64,000 nt of DNA, taken from Dietzia sp. JS16-p6b. GTDB taxonomy: Bacteria > Actinomycetota > Actinomycetes > Mycobacteriales > Mycobacteriaceae. Positions 46,282 through 56,117 of the stretch are shown in pieces (position 1 is the first letter of the stretch; every line of letters starts with the position of its first letter). The translations under genes were made by a program, and so were the position numbers. The DNA lies in NCBI RefSeq assembly GCF_003052165.1, contig NZ_CP024869.1, forward strand, positions 2,204,001 through 2,268,000, given 5' to 3'. Under the pieces are notes generated by a model, which saw only the letters and a list, made by a program, of their open reading frames with translations, made no database searches and was not told the origin of the DNA.

Positions 46282-47369
46282 TCACGCCGCGGACGGGTCG
46301 GTTCCGGGGACGACGACGAGGCGACCGGATGCCCGACCGTGTCGCAGATCCTCGTAGGCCGCGGGCACCTCGTCCATCGTGCGCTCCTCGACGACCGAGA
46401 CGATCTCCCCTCGGCCGCGAGGGCGAGGACGGCGGCGAGGTCGGCGTGCGGGCCCCAGAAGGGTGCGGATACCCGCCACCCGCGAGGGACCGCGCCCTGC
46501 TTGTCCACCGTCAGGGCCCCGCCCGCGGAACCGACCACGGTGAGTCCTCCTCCGGTGCCCAGCATGCGGGCGCCCTGCGCCACCGTCTCCTGCGCGCCGA
46601 CGAAATCGAAGACCAGGTCGGCGCCCGTGCCCGCGGCCAGCCGGTCGACCACCTCGGCGGCCTCGCCGACCGAGGCGACAGCGTGGTCGGCACCGAGCTC
46701 GGTGGCCAGCGCCCGGGCGCTCTCGCGGGGGTCGACCGCCACCACCACCTCGGGCGAGCGGGACCTCAACACCTGCAGTGCGAGGTGGCCGAGCCCGCCG
46801 ATCCCGATCACCACGACCACCGATCCCCTCACGGTGGCGGGCTGCGACTGGACCGCGTGGTAGGCGGTGAGTCCGGCGTCGGTCAACGGGGCGAGGGCCG
46901 ATCCCGTGGTGGGGTCGACGGAGACGAGGTGTCGCGCCGCGGGGACGAGCATGTAGTCGGCCAGTCCCCCGTCGCGCCCGATCCCGCCGCCGATCGCGCC
47001 CTCGAGGCGGACGCAGTAGTTGTCCCGCCCGCTCCGGCACTTCCGGCACTCACCGCACGACCACACTCCGTGCACGGCGTAGGTCAACCCGACCCGGTTC
47101 TCGTCGGCGCGGTCGCCGACGGCGACCACCGTGCCCACGACCTCGTGGCCGAGGGTGAACGGGAGCGTGTACGGCAATCGCCCCTCGGGCGAGTCCATGA
47201 TGTGCAGATCGGAGTGGCACAACCCGGCGGCGTCCACCTTGAGGAGCAGTTCACCGGGCCCGGGGCGTGGCACGGGGATGCGGTCGAGCCTGGGGCCCGA
47301 CCCCCACTCGTGCAGACGCCACGCCCGCATGGTCGCGGGCAGCGCGACTCCCGACGTCGGAGGTGTCAT
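46282..47369 (-). CDS. Zinc-dependent alcohol dehydrogenase with C-terminal frameshift
   Basis: MDR-family enzyme starting at the ATG at 47369, which overlaps the SDR stop (ATGA). The catalytic-zinc region AAGLCHSDLHIMD and GHEVVGTVVAVG, structural-zinc cysteines in CGECRKCRSGRDNYC, and coenzyme loop VIGIGGLGHLALQVL are intact. At the CCCC run 46407-46410 (coding strand GAGGGGAGATC) the frame is lost: the current frame gives an Arg/Ser-rich tail to 46263, while the next frame gives the expected ending EIVSVVEERTMDEVPAAYEDLRHGRASGRLVVV with a stop at 46282. One inserted G restores it. Either an inactivating mutation or a sequencing error; the lost part includes the last strands of the fold. 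Confidence 0.82.
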
Positions 47370-48130
47370 CGCGCCGTCCACCCGCCGTCGACGGTGAGGA
47401 CGTGTCCGGTGACGTAGCTCGCGGCGTCGGAGGCGAGGAACAGCACCGCGCCGTCGACCTCACCCGCGCGGCCACCGCGGTTGAGCATGGTGTTGCGGCG
47501 CACCCAGGTCGCGGATTTCTCGTTGGCGAACAGCCCGTCGGTCATCTCGGTGTCGAACCACCCGGGCACCACCGCGTTGACCCGCACGCCGCGTCGGCCC
47601 CACTGGCCGGCGAGCTCGCGGGTGACGCCGATGACCGCGGACTTGGACGCCGCGTAGCCCGCGCCCCCGATCGGCGCCGTGGAGACCAGTCCGATCACCG
47701 ACGAGATGTTGATGATCGAACACCCCCTCCCCTCGGGCAGGGCGTTGACGGCCGCGGCGGACAGGTGGAATCCCGAGGTGAGGTTGACGCGCAGGATGTC
47801 GTCGAACTCCTCCGCGCTCTCGGAGAGGGCGTCGGGCGGGCCGGGCCGACCGGCGTTGTTGACCAGGATGTCGACCCCGCCGCCCACCTCCGACGCCGTG
47901 GCCACGAGCCGGGCGCGGTCCTGCGGATCCGTGATGTCACACTCGACCGGCACCAACCCGGGCACCTCGGCGGCCAGGCCGGCCAGTCGCTCGGCGCGGC
48001 GGGCGGCGGCGACCACCGTCGCGCCCGCGGCGGCCAGGGTGCGCGCGAAGCCCTCCCCGAGTCCCGAGGACGCGCCCGTCACCACGGCGACCCGCCCCGT
48101 GAGATCGAAGAGCTCGGTCGGAGTGGACAT
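47366..48130 (-). CDS. SDR oxidoreductase
   Basis: 254 residues: FDLTGRVAVVTGASSGLGEGFARTLAAAGATVVAAARRAERL (NADP-type), LVNNAGRPGPPDALSE, catalytic serine in NISSVIGLVSTAP, YAASKSAVIGVTRELAGQWGRRGVRVN and PGWFDTEMTD, ending LTVDGGWTAR. It is close in style to the SDR encoded at 34606, which sits beside the other ACAD11/kinase pair. The start overlaps the stop of the preceding SDR gene by one base and its stop overlaps the alcohol dehydrogenase start, so it is deep inside one coupled operon. Confidence 0.9.
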   Translation of the reverse strand: MSTPTELFDLTGRVAVVTGASSGLGEGFARTLAAAGATVVAAARRAERLAGLAAEVPGLVPVECDITDPQDRARLVATASEVGGGVDILVNNAGRPGPPDALSESAEEFDDILRVNLTSGFHLSAAAVNALPEGRGCSIINISSVIGLVSTAPIGGAGYAASKSAVIGVTRELAGQWGRRGVRVNAVVPGWFDTEMTDGLFANEKSATWVRRNTMLNRGGRAGEVDGAVLFLASDAASYVTGHVLTVDGGWTAR

Positions 48131-48890
48131 CAGTAGACCGCCGTCCGGCCGCCGTCCACGGGGATCAGCGCTCCCGTGGTGTATCCGGCCTGGTCAGAAG
48201 CCAGGTGGACGACCAGACCCGCGAGCTCCGCGGGCTCACCCAGCCGGCCGGCCGGGAGCCGGTTGACCACCAGGCCGAGGAACTCGTCGTCCCAGTCCGC
48301 CGCCATGTCGGAGGCGAAGGCTCCGGGCATGATGCAGTTGACGCGCACGGTCGGCGCGTATTCCTGGGCGAAGGCACGAGTCAGGGCGTTGAGACCGTTC
48401 TTCGAGGCCGCGTACGTGGCCTCGGGCGGGCTGGGGCGCTCGGCCCCGATGCTGGAGATGTTGATGATCGACCCGCCGCCGGCCGCGACCATCCGGTCCC
48501 CCGCCACCGCCATCAGACGGAACGGGCCCTTGAGGTTGACGTCGATGGTCTTGGTGAACAGCGCCTCGGAGACCTCCAGGGCCGACGGCGCGAGCGGTGC
48601 GATGCCGGCGTTGTTGACCACCACGTCGATCGACCCGTGGTCGCGGACGATCTGGTCCACGGCCGGTTCGATGGCGTCCCAGTCGCCGACGTGCAGCGCC
48701 AACGGGTGCGCCGCATTGCCGGTCGCGGCGGAGATCTCGGCGGCCACCGCCTCGCACTGGTCGGCCTTGCGGCTCGAGACGATCACGGTGGCGCCGGCCT
48801 CGGACAGGGCGAGCGCCATGGCCTTGCCGAGGCCCCGGGTCGCGCCGGTGACGAGCGCGACCTTGCCGGCCAGGAGGGTGGACGTGGCGC

Positions 48891-48894
<4 letters not shown>
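48130..48894 (-). CDS. SDR oxidoreductase
   Basis: 254 residues from the ATG at 48894, overlapping the ACAD stop (ATGA). GKVALVTGATRGLGKAMALALSEAGATVIVSSRKADQ (NADP-type arginine/lysine), VVNNAGIAPLAPSALEV, catalytic serine in NISSIGAERPSPPE, YAASKNGLNALTRAFAQEYAPTVRVNC and PGAFASDMAADW, ending IPVDGGRTAVY. A second SDR in tandem suggests two successive alcohol/ketone conversions or two stereoisomers. The ends of its neighbours overlap, so expression follows the operon. Confidence 0.9.
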
Positions 48895-50117
<1,223 letters not shown>

Positions 50118-50148
50118 CGTGCTCTCTCGTTTCTCGGGTGGTGCCGCG

Positions 50149-51156
50149 TCAGGCCAGCCGGTCGATACCGGTGACGATGAGCCGGCGGATGGTCTCGGGT
50201 AGCAGCTCCTGCGCCGGGTCGTGGTGCCGACCCTCGCGGTGCCGCCGCAGGTTGTGCCCCATGATGGCCGCCATCTTGAACCTGCCGAGCGCATCGAACC
50301 AGGAGAAGTCCGACAGCGCGCCGGCGGCGGCGCAGTAGAGGTCGATCAGCTCGCCGGGTTCGGGCAGACCGGCGACTTCCCGGCCCACGCCGGGGAAGTT
50401 GGTGCCGTCGGCGAAGACGAGGAACCACCCGAGTTCGACCCGCGGGTCGCCCGGGCTCCAGATCTCCCAGTCGATCAGCGCCGCGGGCTCGGCCCCGTCG
50501 GAGAGGATGTTGCCCAGTCGGTAGTCGCCGTGGACCAGCACCGGGGCCACCGGCTCCGGGATCGATGCGGTGAGCAGTGCCTCGAACCGGTCGGCATCGG
50601 GGACGAGCTCGGGCGGGACCGCACCCATCGTGCGGACCCAGCGGGCGAGTTCGTCCGCCGGGGTGAGCACCTGCCCGTCGATGGGAAGTGAGTCCAGCGG
50701 CACCGCGTGCAGCGCGGGAAGGATCTGCGCGGCCCGCCGCATCCGGGCGGCCGCGAGCGCCGGTTCGACTGCCGGGTCGTCGAGGACCGGCTCGAGGGAC
50801 TCCCCGCGCACCAGGTCCATGGCAAACCAGGCCGGGGACCGGTCATCGGTGGCCCGGATGCCGGGGACCGGCACGGCGGTGTCGGCGAGCGCGGACATGA
50901 TGCGCGCCTGGCGGAGCATGTCGTGCCGCCCGACGGCCTTCTGTCCCGGGGGCACCGACTTGATCACGAACTCCTCGGTGGCGCCCGCGATCCGGTACGT
51001 CAACCCGGAATGTCCTCCCAGCATGGGATCGAGCGGCCCGAACGGGCCCCGGACCCCCTTCTCGACGAGCCCGGCGATCACCCGGTCACGCAGCAGCGAC
51101 TCGGTCGTGCTCGCGTCGTTCGTGGTCGCGCCGTCGGCGGTGTCGGAGGTCGTCAT
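50149..51156 (-). CDS. Aminoglycoside-phosphotransferase-like acyl-CoA kinase, second copy
   Basis: 335 residues from the ATG at 51156 (overlapping the upstream ACAD stop). APH fold: MLGGHSGLTYRIAG, EFVIKSVPPGQKAVGRHDMLRQARIM, catalytic loop VLVHGDYRLGNILSDG, ALIDWEIWSPGDPRVELGWFLVFAD with the metal-binding Asp, and FDALGRFKMAAIMGHNLRRH. It is the ACAD10/11-kinase type. Its order directly before an ACAD11-like gene repeats the arrangement at 33-36 kb. It resembles that kinase only moderately, so the two systems probably handle different 4-hydroxyacyl-CoAs. Confidence 0.88.
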   Translation of the reverse strand: MTTSDTADGATTNDASTTESLLRDRVIAGLVEKGVRGPFGPLDPMLGGHSGLTYRIAGATEEFVIKSVPPGQKAVGRHDMLRQARIMSALADTAVPVPGIRATDDRSPAWFAMDLVRGESLEPVLDDPAVEPALAAARMRRAAQILPALHAVPLDSLPIDGQVLTPADELARWVRTMGAVPPELVPDADRFEALLTASIPEPVAPVLVHGDYRLGNILSDGAEPAALIDWEIWSPGDPRVELGWFLVFADGTNFPGVGREVAGLPEPGELIDLYCAAAGALSDFSWFDALGRFKMAAIMGHNLRRHREGRHHDPAQELLPETIRRLIVTGIDRLA

Positions 51157-52382
51157 GGCCGTGGCTCCCGGGGAAGACCGAGCACGCGCTCGGCGAGGAT
51201 GTTGTGTTGGATCTCGTCGGTGCCACCGGCGATGCGGTAGCCGGGAGCGCCGAGGACGTGCTCGGTCCACGCCCAGGTCCCCCACTTCTCGCTGCGGAGG
51301 CTCAGCTCCTGGCCGAGGAGCATCCGGACGGTCTCGGACGTACGGGCCATCGTGTCGGTGGCGAGCAGCTTGCCCACCGACGCCTCGGGGCCGGGCTCGC
51401 GACCGGCGCCCACCGCGGCGGCGACCCGCATCCCCACCAGTCGCTGGACGAAGCTGCGGGTGACCAGGTCGGCGACGGCGTCCCGCTCCAGGGCGTCCAG
51501 TTCACGACCGGCGTTGCGGGCCAGCTCGACCGCCTGATCGGCGTTGTCGAGCCCGAGGTTGCCCGAGTCGAGCCGTTCGGCCGCCAGGACGGTGAGGGCG
51601 ACCTTCCAGCCCTGGCCGACCGGGCCCAGCCGGTAGCGGTCGTCCACCTCGACGTCGTCGATCAGCACCTCGTTGAAGGAGGTCCCACCGGTCATCTGGC
51701 GGATGGGTCGGACGGTGATACCGGGGGCGTCCATGGGGACGATGAACATCGTGAGGCCCCGGTGCTTGGGCGCGTCCGGGTCCGTGCGGCACACCGCGAC
51801 CCCGTAGTCCGCCACCCTCGCGCCGGAGGTCCACACCTTGGAACCGTTGAGCACCCACCGTCCGTCCTTCTCCACGGCGCGGGTACGCACGGCGGCCAGG
51901 TCGGAACCGGCCTCCGTCTCGGAGAAGAGCTGACAGGCGATGAGGTCGGTCCGGAGCATCGCGCGGACGTATTCCGCGCGCTGGTCCTGGGTCCCCCACT
52001 GCGCGACTGTCGGGGCGATGAGCTGCTGGGTCACCGGGAACATCTCGGTGCGCTGGGGGAGGTCGAAGTCCGCCTCCAGCCGGCGGAACGCCAGATCGTA
52101 GGCGATCGGCAGATCCCGGCCGCCGTACTCGGGCCCCCAGGTGACGGCCCCGTATCCGGCGTCGAACTTCGCCTGCTCGTATCCGCGGCGTCGGTCGGTC
52201 TCCTCGCGTTCCTGCTCGGCGGACCAGTTCTCGAACACCACGACGGAGTCCGGGCCCTCGCCCCAGGGTCGCGCTTGCCGGGGGCTCGCGATCGACTCCA
52301 GCCATCGACGGGCGGAGTCGAGGAATCCCCGGAGTCCATCGTCCTGGTCGGTGCCGTGCTGCTCGGTGGTGGTGCCGCTCAT
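51153..52382 (-). CDS. Acyl-CoA dehydrogenase, FadE26/34-like
   Basis: 409 residues from the ATG at 52382. Features: VVVFENWSAEQEREETDRRRGYEQAKFDAGYGAVTWGPEYGG, MFPVTQQLIAPTVAQWGTQDQR, FSETEAGSDLAAVRTRA, NGSKVWTSGARVADYG, IRQMTGGTSFNEVLIDDVEVDD and GQGWKVALTVLAAERL. The C-terminal motif APGYRIAGGTDEIQHNILAERVLGLPR has glycine where MCAD has its glutamate, as in actinobacterial ACADs for steroid side chains and cyclic substrates. Those often work as alpha2beta2 pairs; the partner here could be the neighbouring ACAD. It is coupled to genes on both sides by 4-base overlaps. Confidence 0.91.
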   Translation of the reverse strand: MSGTTTEQHGTDQDDGLRGFLDSARRWLESIASPRQARPWGEGPDSVVVFENWSAEQEREETDRRRGYEQAKFDAGYGAVTWGPEYGGRDLPIAYDLAFRRLEADFDLPQRTEMFPVTQQLIAPTVAQWGTQDQRAEYVRAMLRTDLIACQLFSETEAGSDLAAVRTRAVEKDGRWVLNGSKVWTSGARVADYGVAVCRTDPDAPKHRGLTMFIVPMDAPGITVRPIRQMTGGTSFNEVLIDDVEVDDRYRLGPVGQGWKVALTVLAAERLDSGNLGLDNADQAVELARNAGRELDALERDAVADLVTRSFVQRLVGMRVAAAVGAGREPGPEASVGKLLATDTMARTSETVRMLLGQELSLRSEKWGTWAWTEHVLGAPGYRIAGGTDEIQHNILAERVLGLPREPRP

Positions 52383-53536
52383 CGCCGGCCTCCTTCCAGA
52401 ACGGTGCACGCGCTGATTCCCGGTGCGCCGTACACGTGGGTGAAGCCGAGCCTCGGGGCGCCCGGGACCTGCCGCTCGCCGGCCTCCCCCCGGAGCTGGG
52501 TGACGACCTCGTGAACCTGGCGCAGTCCGGACGCGCCGATCGGCTCACCGTTGGCCAGACACCCGCCGTCGGTGTTGACGGGGAGCGAGCCGCCGATTTC
52601 GGTCTCGCCGCGCTCGAGCATCCCTTCCTGCTCGCCGTCCTCGCAGAAGCCGCACTCGGCGAGATGCATGATCTCGGCGCCCGACTCCGTGTCCTGGAGT
52701 TGGGCCACGTCGATGTCGGACGGGGACACTCCTGCGGTCTCGAACGCGCGCCGCGCCACGACGGTGCTCACGCTGCTGGGTTCGCCCTCGCCCTGGACGG
52801 ACGGGGCGAACACCTCGAAGGACCCGAACGGCCGGGTGCCGGTGGAGACCGCGCGGACGGCCACCGCGCGGCCACCCATCCTGGCCGCGACCGACTCCGA
52901 CGCCAGGAGGATCGCGGCGCCACCCTCCCCCGGGTTGCAGAACATGAACTGGGTGAGCGGGTCGTTGACCATCGGCGAGGCGGCGATCTCCTCCAGGGTC
53001 TTCGGATCGCGGCGCCAGGCGTTCGGGTTGATACTGCCGTTGCGGTAGGCCTTCTCCGCCACCCGGGCGAGCGTGGTCTCCGAGATCCCGTGCCGGGCCA
53101 TGTACCGCGTGATCTTCATGGCGAAGAACTGTGTGGTGACCATGAGGCCGTGGGTGCCGTACCCCTCGGTCAGGCCCCACTCCTCCGGCTTGGGGTCGAA
53201 TGCACCCCGGGGGTGTTTGTCGAACCCGACGGCCAGCGCCACCTCGGCCGCTCCGGAGCGGATGGCGTTGATCGCGGAGACGAGGGCGCTGCCCCCGGTC
53301 GCGCACCCGTTCTTGACGTTGGTGAAGGGGATCCCGGTCAGGCCCAGGTCGGTGACGAGCGTGTCCGCGAGGCCGGACCCGTCGCTGCCACCGAACGCGA
53401 TCTGGACGTCGGACCACTGCAGCCCGGCGTCGGCCAGGGCGGCCCGGATGGCGGTGACGGCCATCTGACGTCCGCTGACCCCGTCCTGGCGTCCGAACTT
53501 CGACAGACCGGCGCCGACGATGTGCACGTCGGACAT
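52379..53536 (-). CDS. Thiolase-like/lipid-transfer (SCP2-type) protein
   Basis: 385 residues. SCP2-thiolase layout: VHIVGAGLSKFGRQDGVSGRQMAV, nucleophile cysteine in VKNGCATGGSALVSAINAIRSG, KITRYMARHGISETTLARVAEKAYRNGSINP, FCNPGEGGAAILLAS and NTDGGCLANGEPIGASGLRQVHEVVTQLRG. The usual GHP histidine is replaced by glutamate (GEP), typical of the subgroup that works with a DUF35 protein. It may cleave a 3-oxoacyl-CoA or perform a retro-aldol reaction. The ATG overlaps the DUF35 gene stop (TGATG), so the two subunits are made together. Confidence 0.91.
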   Translation of the reverse strand: MSDVHIVGAGLSKFGRQDGVSGRQMAVTAIRAALADAGLQWSDVQIAFGGSDGSGLADTLVTDLGLTGIPFTNVKNGCATGGSALVSAINAIRSGAAEVALAVGFDKHPRGAFDPKPEEWGLTEGYGTHGLMVTTQFFAMKITRYMARHGISETTLARVAEKAYRNGSINPNAWRRDPKTLEEIAASPMVNDPLTQFMFCNPGEGGAAILLASESVAARMGGRAVAVRAVSTGTRPFGSFEVFAPSVQGEGEPSSVSTVVARRAFETAGVSPSDIDVAQLQDTESGAEIMHLAECGFCEDGEQEGMLERGETEIGGSLPVNTDGGCLANGEPIGASGLRQVHEVVTQLRGEAGERQVPGAPRLGFTHVYGAPGISACTVLEGGRR

Positions 53537-53961
53537 CAGACCTCCTTCTTACTGGTGGATTCGGCGGGGGGCGCGGCATCCGCGTTGACGGCGGGGGCGG
53601 TGGCGAGGGCGAGGGCGAACCTCGGTACCGGATCGGCCCCCACCAGAACGACCTCGCGGCCGATCAGATCGATCGGCGACGTGCCCTCGAGCAGCGCCTC
53701 GACCTTGACGCCCTCGGGCAGTTCGACGTAACCGACGGCGTAGGGGCGGAAGCCCCCGGGCGGCGCCACGTACGGCGGCGACTTCGGGGCGAACCGCTGG
53801 ATGGTCGCGGTCCATACCGTGCCGGTGGTGGACAGGTCCGTCTCGGCGGTCTCGGACCCACCGCAGCGCTGACAGCTCACGGAGGCGGGAAACGCCACGG
53901 TCGTGCAGTGCGCGCACCGGCTCCCCCGCAACAGCGGTGGGAGGGTCTGGTTCTCGTTCAT
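53536..53961 (-). CDS. DUF35 OB-fold/zinc-ribbon protein, thiolase partner
   Basis: 141 residues from the ATG at 53961, with AGGAG 8 bases upstream. The N-terminal zinc ribbon has two CxxC pairs: SRCAHCTTVAFPASVSCQRCGG. It is followed by the OB-fold (GTVWTATIQRFAPKSPPYVAPPGGFRPYAVGYVELPEGVKVEALLEG). DUF35 proteins form complexes with SCP2-type thiolases and hydratases and bind the acyl-CoA. It has an unstructured Ala/Pro-rich C-terminus. It is the second gene of the operon, coupled to the thiolase-like gene. Confidence 0.9.
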   Translation of the reverse strand: MNENQTLPPLLRGSRCAHCTTVAFPASVSCQRCGGSETAETDLSTTGTVWTATIQRFAPKSPPYVAPPGGFRPYAVGYVELPEGVKVEALLEGTSPIDLIGREVVLVGADPVPRFALALATAPAVNADAAPPAESTSKKEV

Positions 53962-54011
53962 CGTGTGCACTCCTGGTTCCGTAGACGTTTCCCGCTCCGT
54001 GATCGGTCAGA

Positions 54012-54800
54012 TCAGCGGCCGACCCACTTGGGCTCACGCTTCTCGAGGAATGCCTGGATGCCCTCCTTGCCGTCCTCCGACTGGAGCGAGTTACCCACCG
54101 CGAAGTGCTCCATGATCATGAGCGACTTGATGTCGGCGTCCAGGCCCTGGTTCACGGCCATCTTGGTGAGCTTCATCATGAACGGGCTCTTGTCGGTCAG
54201 GGTCCCGATGAACTCCTCGACGCACTGGTCGAGCTTGTCGGCGGGGGCCGAGTCGTTGATGAGGTCGAAGTCCTTGGCCTCCTGGCCCGAGAGCAGCTTG
54301 CCCGTGAGCATGAGCTCCTTGGTCTTGCGCAGGCCGATCATCCGCGGGAGGCGGTAGATGGGGCCGGCGCCACCGAAGAGGGCGCGACGGATGTGGAAGT
54401 CGCCGATCTTGGCGTCGTCCGCAGCGATCGCGAAGTCACACGAGATCATGAGCTCGAAGCCACCGGCGGTGACGTAGCCCTCGAGCACGGCCACCGACGG
54501 CGTGTTCATCGAGTAGAGGCGGTCGCACACCTGGGCCGAGAGGACGCCGACGTCCATGGCGTTGGTGGTGCCGACGAAGTCACCCAGCAGCTCGTCGAGG
54601 TCGAAGCCCGAGCAGAACTGGTTCTGCACGCCACGGAGCACGAGCACCTTGAGGTCGGGATCCGCGTCGACCTCCTTGATGATCTCGTCGAGGCGGTGGA
54701 GCAGCTCCACGGTGACGGCGTTCTTCTTGTGGGGGCGGTTGAGCCACACGCGGGCGACGTCGCCGTCCTTCTCCAACAGAACGTGGTCGGTCTGAACCAT
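54012..54800 (-). CDS. Crotonase-superfamily protein (enoyl-CoA hydratase/isomerase-like)
   Basis: 262 residues. Crotonase fold: VWLNRPHKKNAVTVELLHRLDEII, oxyanion-hole segments NQFCSGFDLDELLGDF and VLEGYVTAGGFELMISCDFAIAAD, then IGDFHIRRALFGGAGPIYRLPRMIG. Around the two glutamates of enoyl-CoA hydratase the sequence differs: the segments GYVTAGGFEL and HIRRALFGGAGPIYRL offer no obvious pair, so isomerase, hydrolase or lyase chemistry is possible. It is the first gene of the ten-gene minus-strand operon, with the strong palindrome at 54825 just upstream and a AGGAAAGACC-type ribosome site. Confidence 0.9.
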   Translation of the reverse strand: MVQTDHVLLEKDGDVARVWLNRPHKKNAVTVELLHRLDEIIKEVDADPDLKVLVLRGVQNQFCSGFDLDELLGDFVGTTNAMDVGVLSAQVCDRLYSMNTPSVAVLEGYVTAGGFELMISCDFAIAADDAKIGDFHIRRALFGGAGPIYRLPRMIGLRKTKELMLTGKLLSGQEAKDFDLINDSAPADKLDQCVEEFIGTLTDKSPFMMKLTKMAVNQGLDADIKSLMIMEHFAVGNSLQSEDGKEGIQAFLEKREPKWVGR

Positions 54801-54824
54801 GGTCTTTCCTTTCGTAAGTCATTC

Positions 54825-54842
54825 TGAACTGGATTCAGTTCA
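54825..54842. promoter_or_regulatory. Island motif copy 4: double palindrome before the catabolic operon
   Basis: TGAACTG-gatt-CAGTTCA is a perfect 7-base inverted repeat. It contains two overlapping matches to the 13-bp island pattern (54825-54837 TGAACTGGATTCA, and a second at 54830-54842). It lies 25 bases before the crotonase start and is the most symmetric copy, fitting the longest operon. Confidence 0.65.
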
Positions 54843-54934
54843 TGTCTACACTGTGATGCAGGCCTCGTCAACCTCTGTCGTCGTGAGGTTTTCCTCGGCC
54901 CGGCCGGACCCGCCGAGAGGCGGATCCGGCCTGG

Positions 54935-56035
54935 TCAGAGCTCTGGAGAGAGCGGGTAGATCTTGAGGCTCTCCGAGCGGAAACTGATGACGACGGGCTC
55001 GCCCCTCTTCGCTCGCCGCAGCCAGTCGCCATGGACCGCGGCGGAGGCCCGGAGTCGGTACTCCTCCGGCCCCGCACCCACCTGGACGTCGTAGTAGCGA
55101 CCACCGAACTCGGCGGACAGCAGAGTCGCCTCGAGGGTGATCTCCCGGTGCGAGACGTCCTCCTCCGGCCGGTGCAGCGTGATGTCGTCAGGCCACAGAC
55201 GGGCGGACACGGCACGACTGTCGCCCGTCTCGCAGCGCAGCGGTAGTTCGGTGCCCGCCGCCGTGGTCCATTCCAATCCGGTGCGGTGCAACTCGAGCCG
55301 GTTGGACATGCCGATGAAGTCGGCCACGTATTCGCTCACGGGGTGATCGAACACGTCCTGCGGGGTCGCGAGCTGCTCGATCTTCCCCTGCTTCATGATC
55401 GCGAGACGATCCCCGAGCGCGAACGCCTCGGAGTGGTCGTGGGTGACGAAGACCGCGCCGAACCCCAGCTCGTCGTGCAGCCGGCGGATCTCCGTGCGCA
55501 CCTGGTCGCGCAGGAGCGCGTCCAGGTTGCTGAGCGGTTCGTCGAAGAGGACGAGATCGGGCCTCGACGCCATCCCCCGGGCGACGGCGATCCGCTGCTG
55601 CTGACCGCCGCTCAACTGCGAGGGATAGCGGTCGAGCAGGTGGCCGCAGTCGACCATCTCCGCGGCCTCTTCGACCCTCCCGGAGTTGAGCGCGTCCTTG
55701 AGCTTGCGCGCCTTCAACGGGTACGCGATGTTCTTCCGCACCGTCATGTTGGGCCACAGGGCATAGGACTGGAACACCATCCCGATGCTCCGCTTGTTGG
55801 GAGGCACGTTCACGCGGTTGGCCGCGTCGAACATCGGTGCGCCGTCGAAGGCGATCGACCCCGCCTCGGGGGTCTCGAGGCCGGCGAGACACCGCAGCGT
55901 GGTGGTCTTGCCGCACCCGCTCGGACCGAGGAGGACGAGGAACTCGCCCGCTCCGATCTCCAGATCGAGCTCGTCGACGACGACGTTGCTTCCGTATTGC
56001 TTGGTGAGACCGGAGATCTCGATTTTCGCGGTCAT
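54935..56035 (-). CDS. ABC transporter ATP-binding protein
   Basis: 366 residues. Walker A GPSGCGKTTTLRCLAG (residues about 37-45 for the loop), Q-loop FQSYALWPNMTVRKNIAYPL, signature LSGGQQQRIAVARGMA, Walker B LVLFDEPLSNLDALLR and H-loop VFVTHDHSEAF. Residues about 245-366 form a TOBE-type regulatory domain. It is the class used by iron(III), putrescine, sulfate and phosphonate importers. The gene is third in the importer operon after binding protein 1 and the permease. It drives uptake of the same unknown substrate and is regulated with them through the palindrome at 58988. Confidence 0.94.
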   Translation of the reverse strand: MTAKIEISGLTKQYGSNVVVDELDLEIGAGEFLVLLGPSGCGKTTTLRCLAGLETPEAGSIAFDGAPMFDAANRVNVPPNKRSIGMVFQSYALWPNMTVRKNIAYPLKARKLKDALNSGRVEEAAEMVDCGHLLDRYPSQLSGGQQQRIAVARGMASRPDLVLFDEPLSNLDALLRDQVRTEIRRLHDELGFGAVFVTHDHSEAFALGDRLAIMKQGKIEQLATPQDVFDHPVSEYVADFIGMSNRLELHRTGLEWTTAAGTELPLRCETGDSRAVSARLWPDDITLHRPEEDVSHREITLEATLLSAEFGGRYYDVQVGAGPEEYRLRASAAVHGDWLRRAKRGEPVVISFRSESLKIYPLSPEL

Positions 56036-56117
56036 TGGTCTTCCTCACATTCACGCCGGCGGAAAGGCTCGGCTCGGTCACCTGGTAACAGGGCGGGCGC
56101 GCACCCGCGGGACGACA

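Noticed and set aside
44703-47417. 904-codon open frame opposite the ligase and alcohol dehydrogenase genes
   Set aside because: Same pattern: antisense to two recognised enzymes with no protein-like signature.
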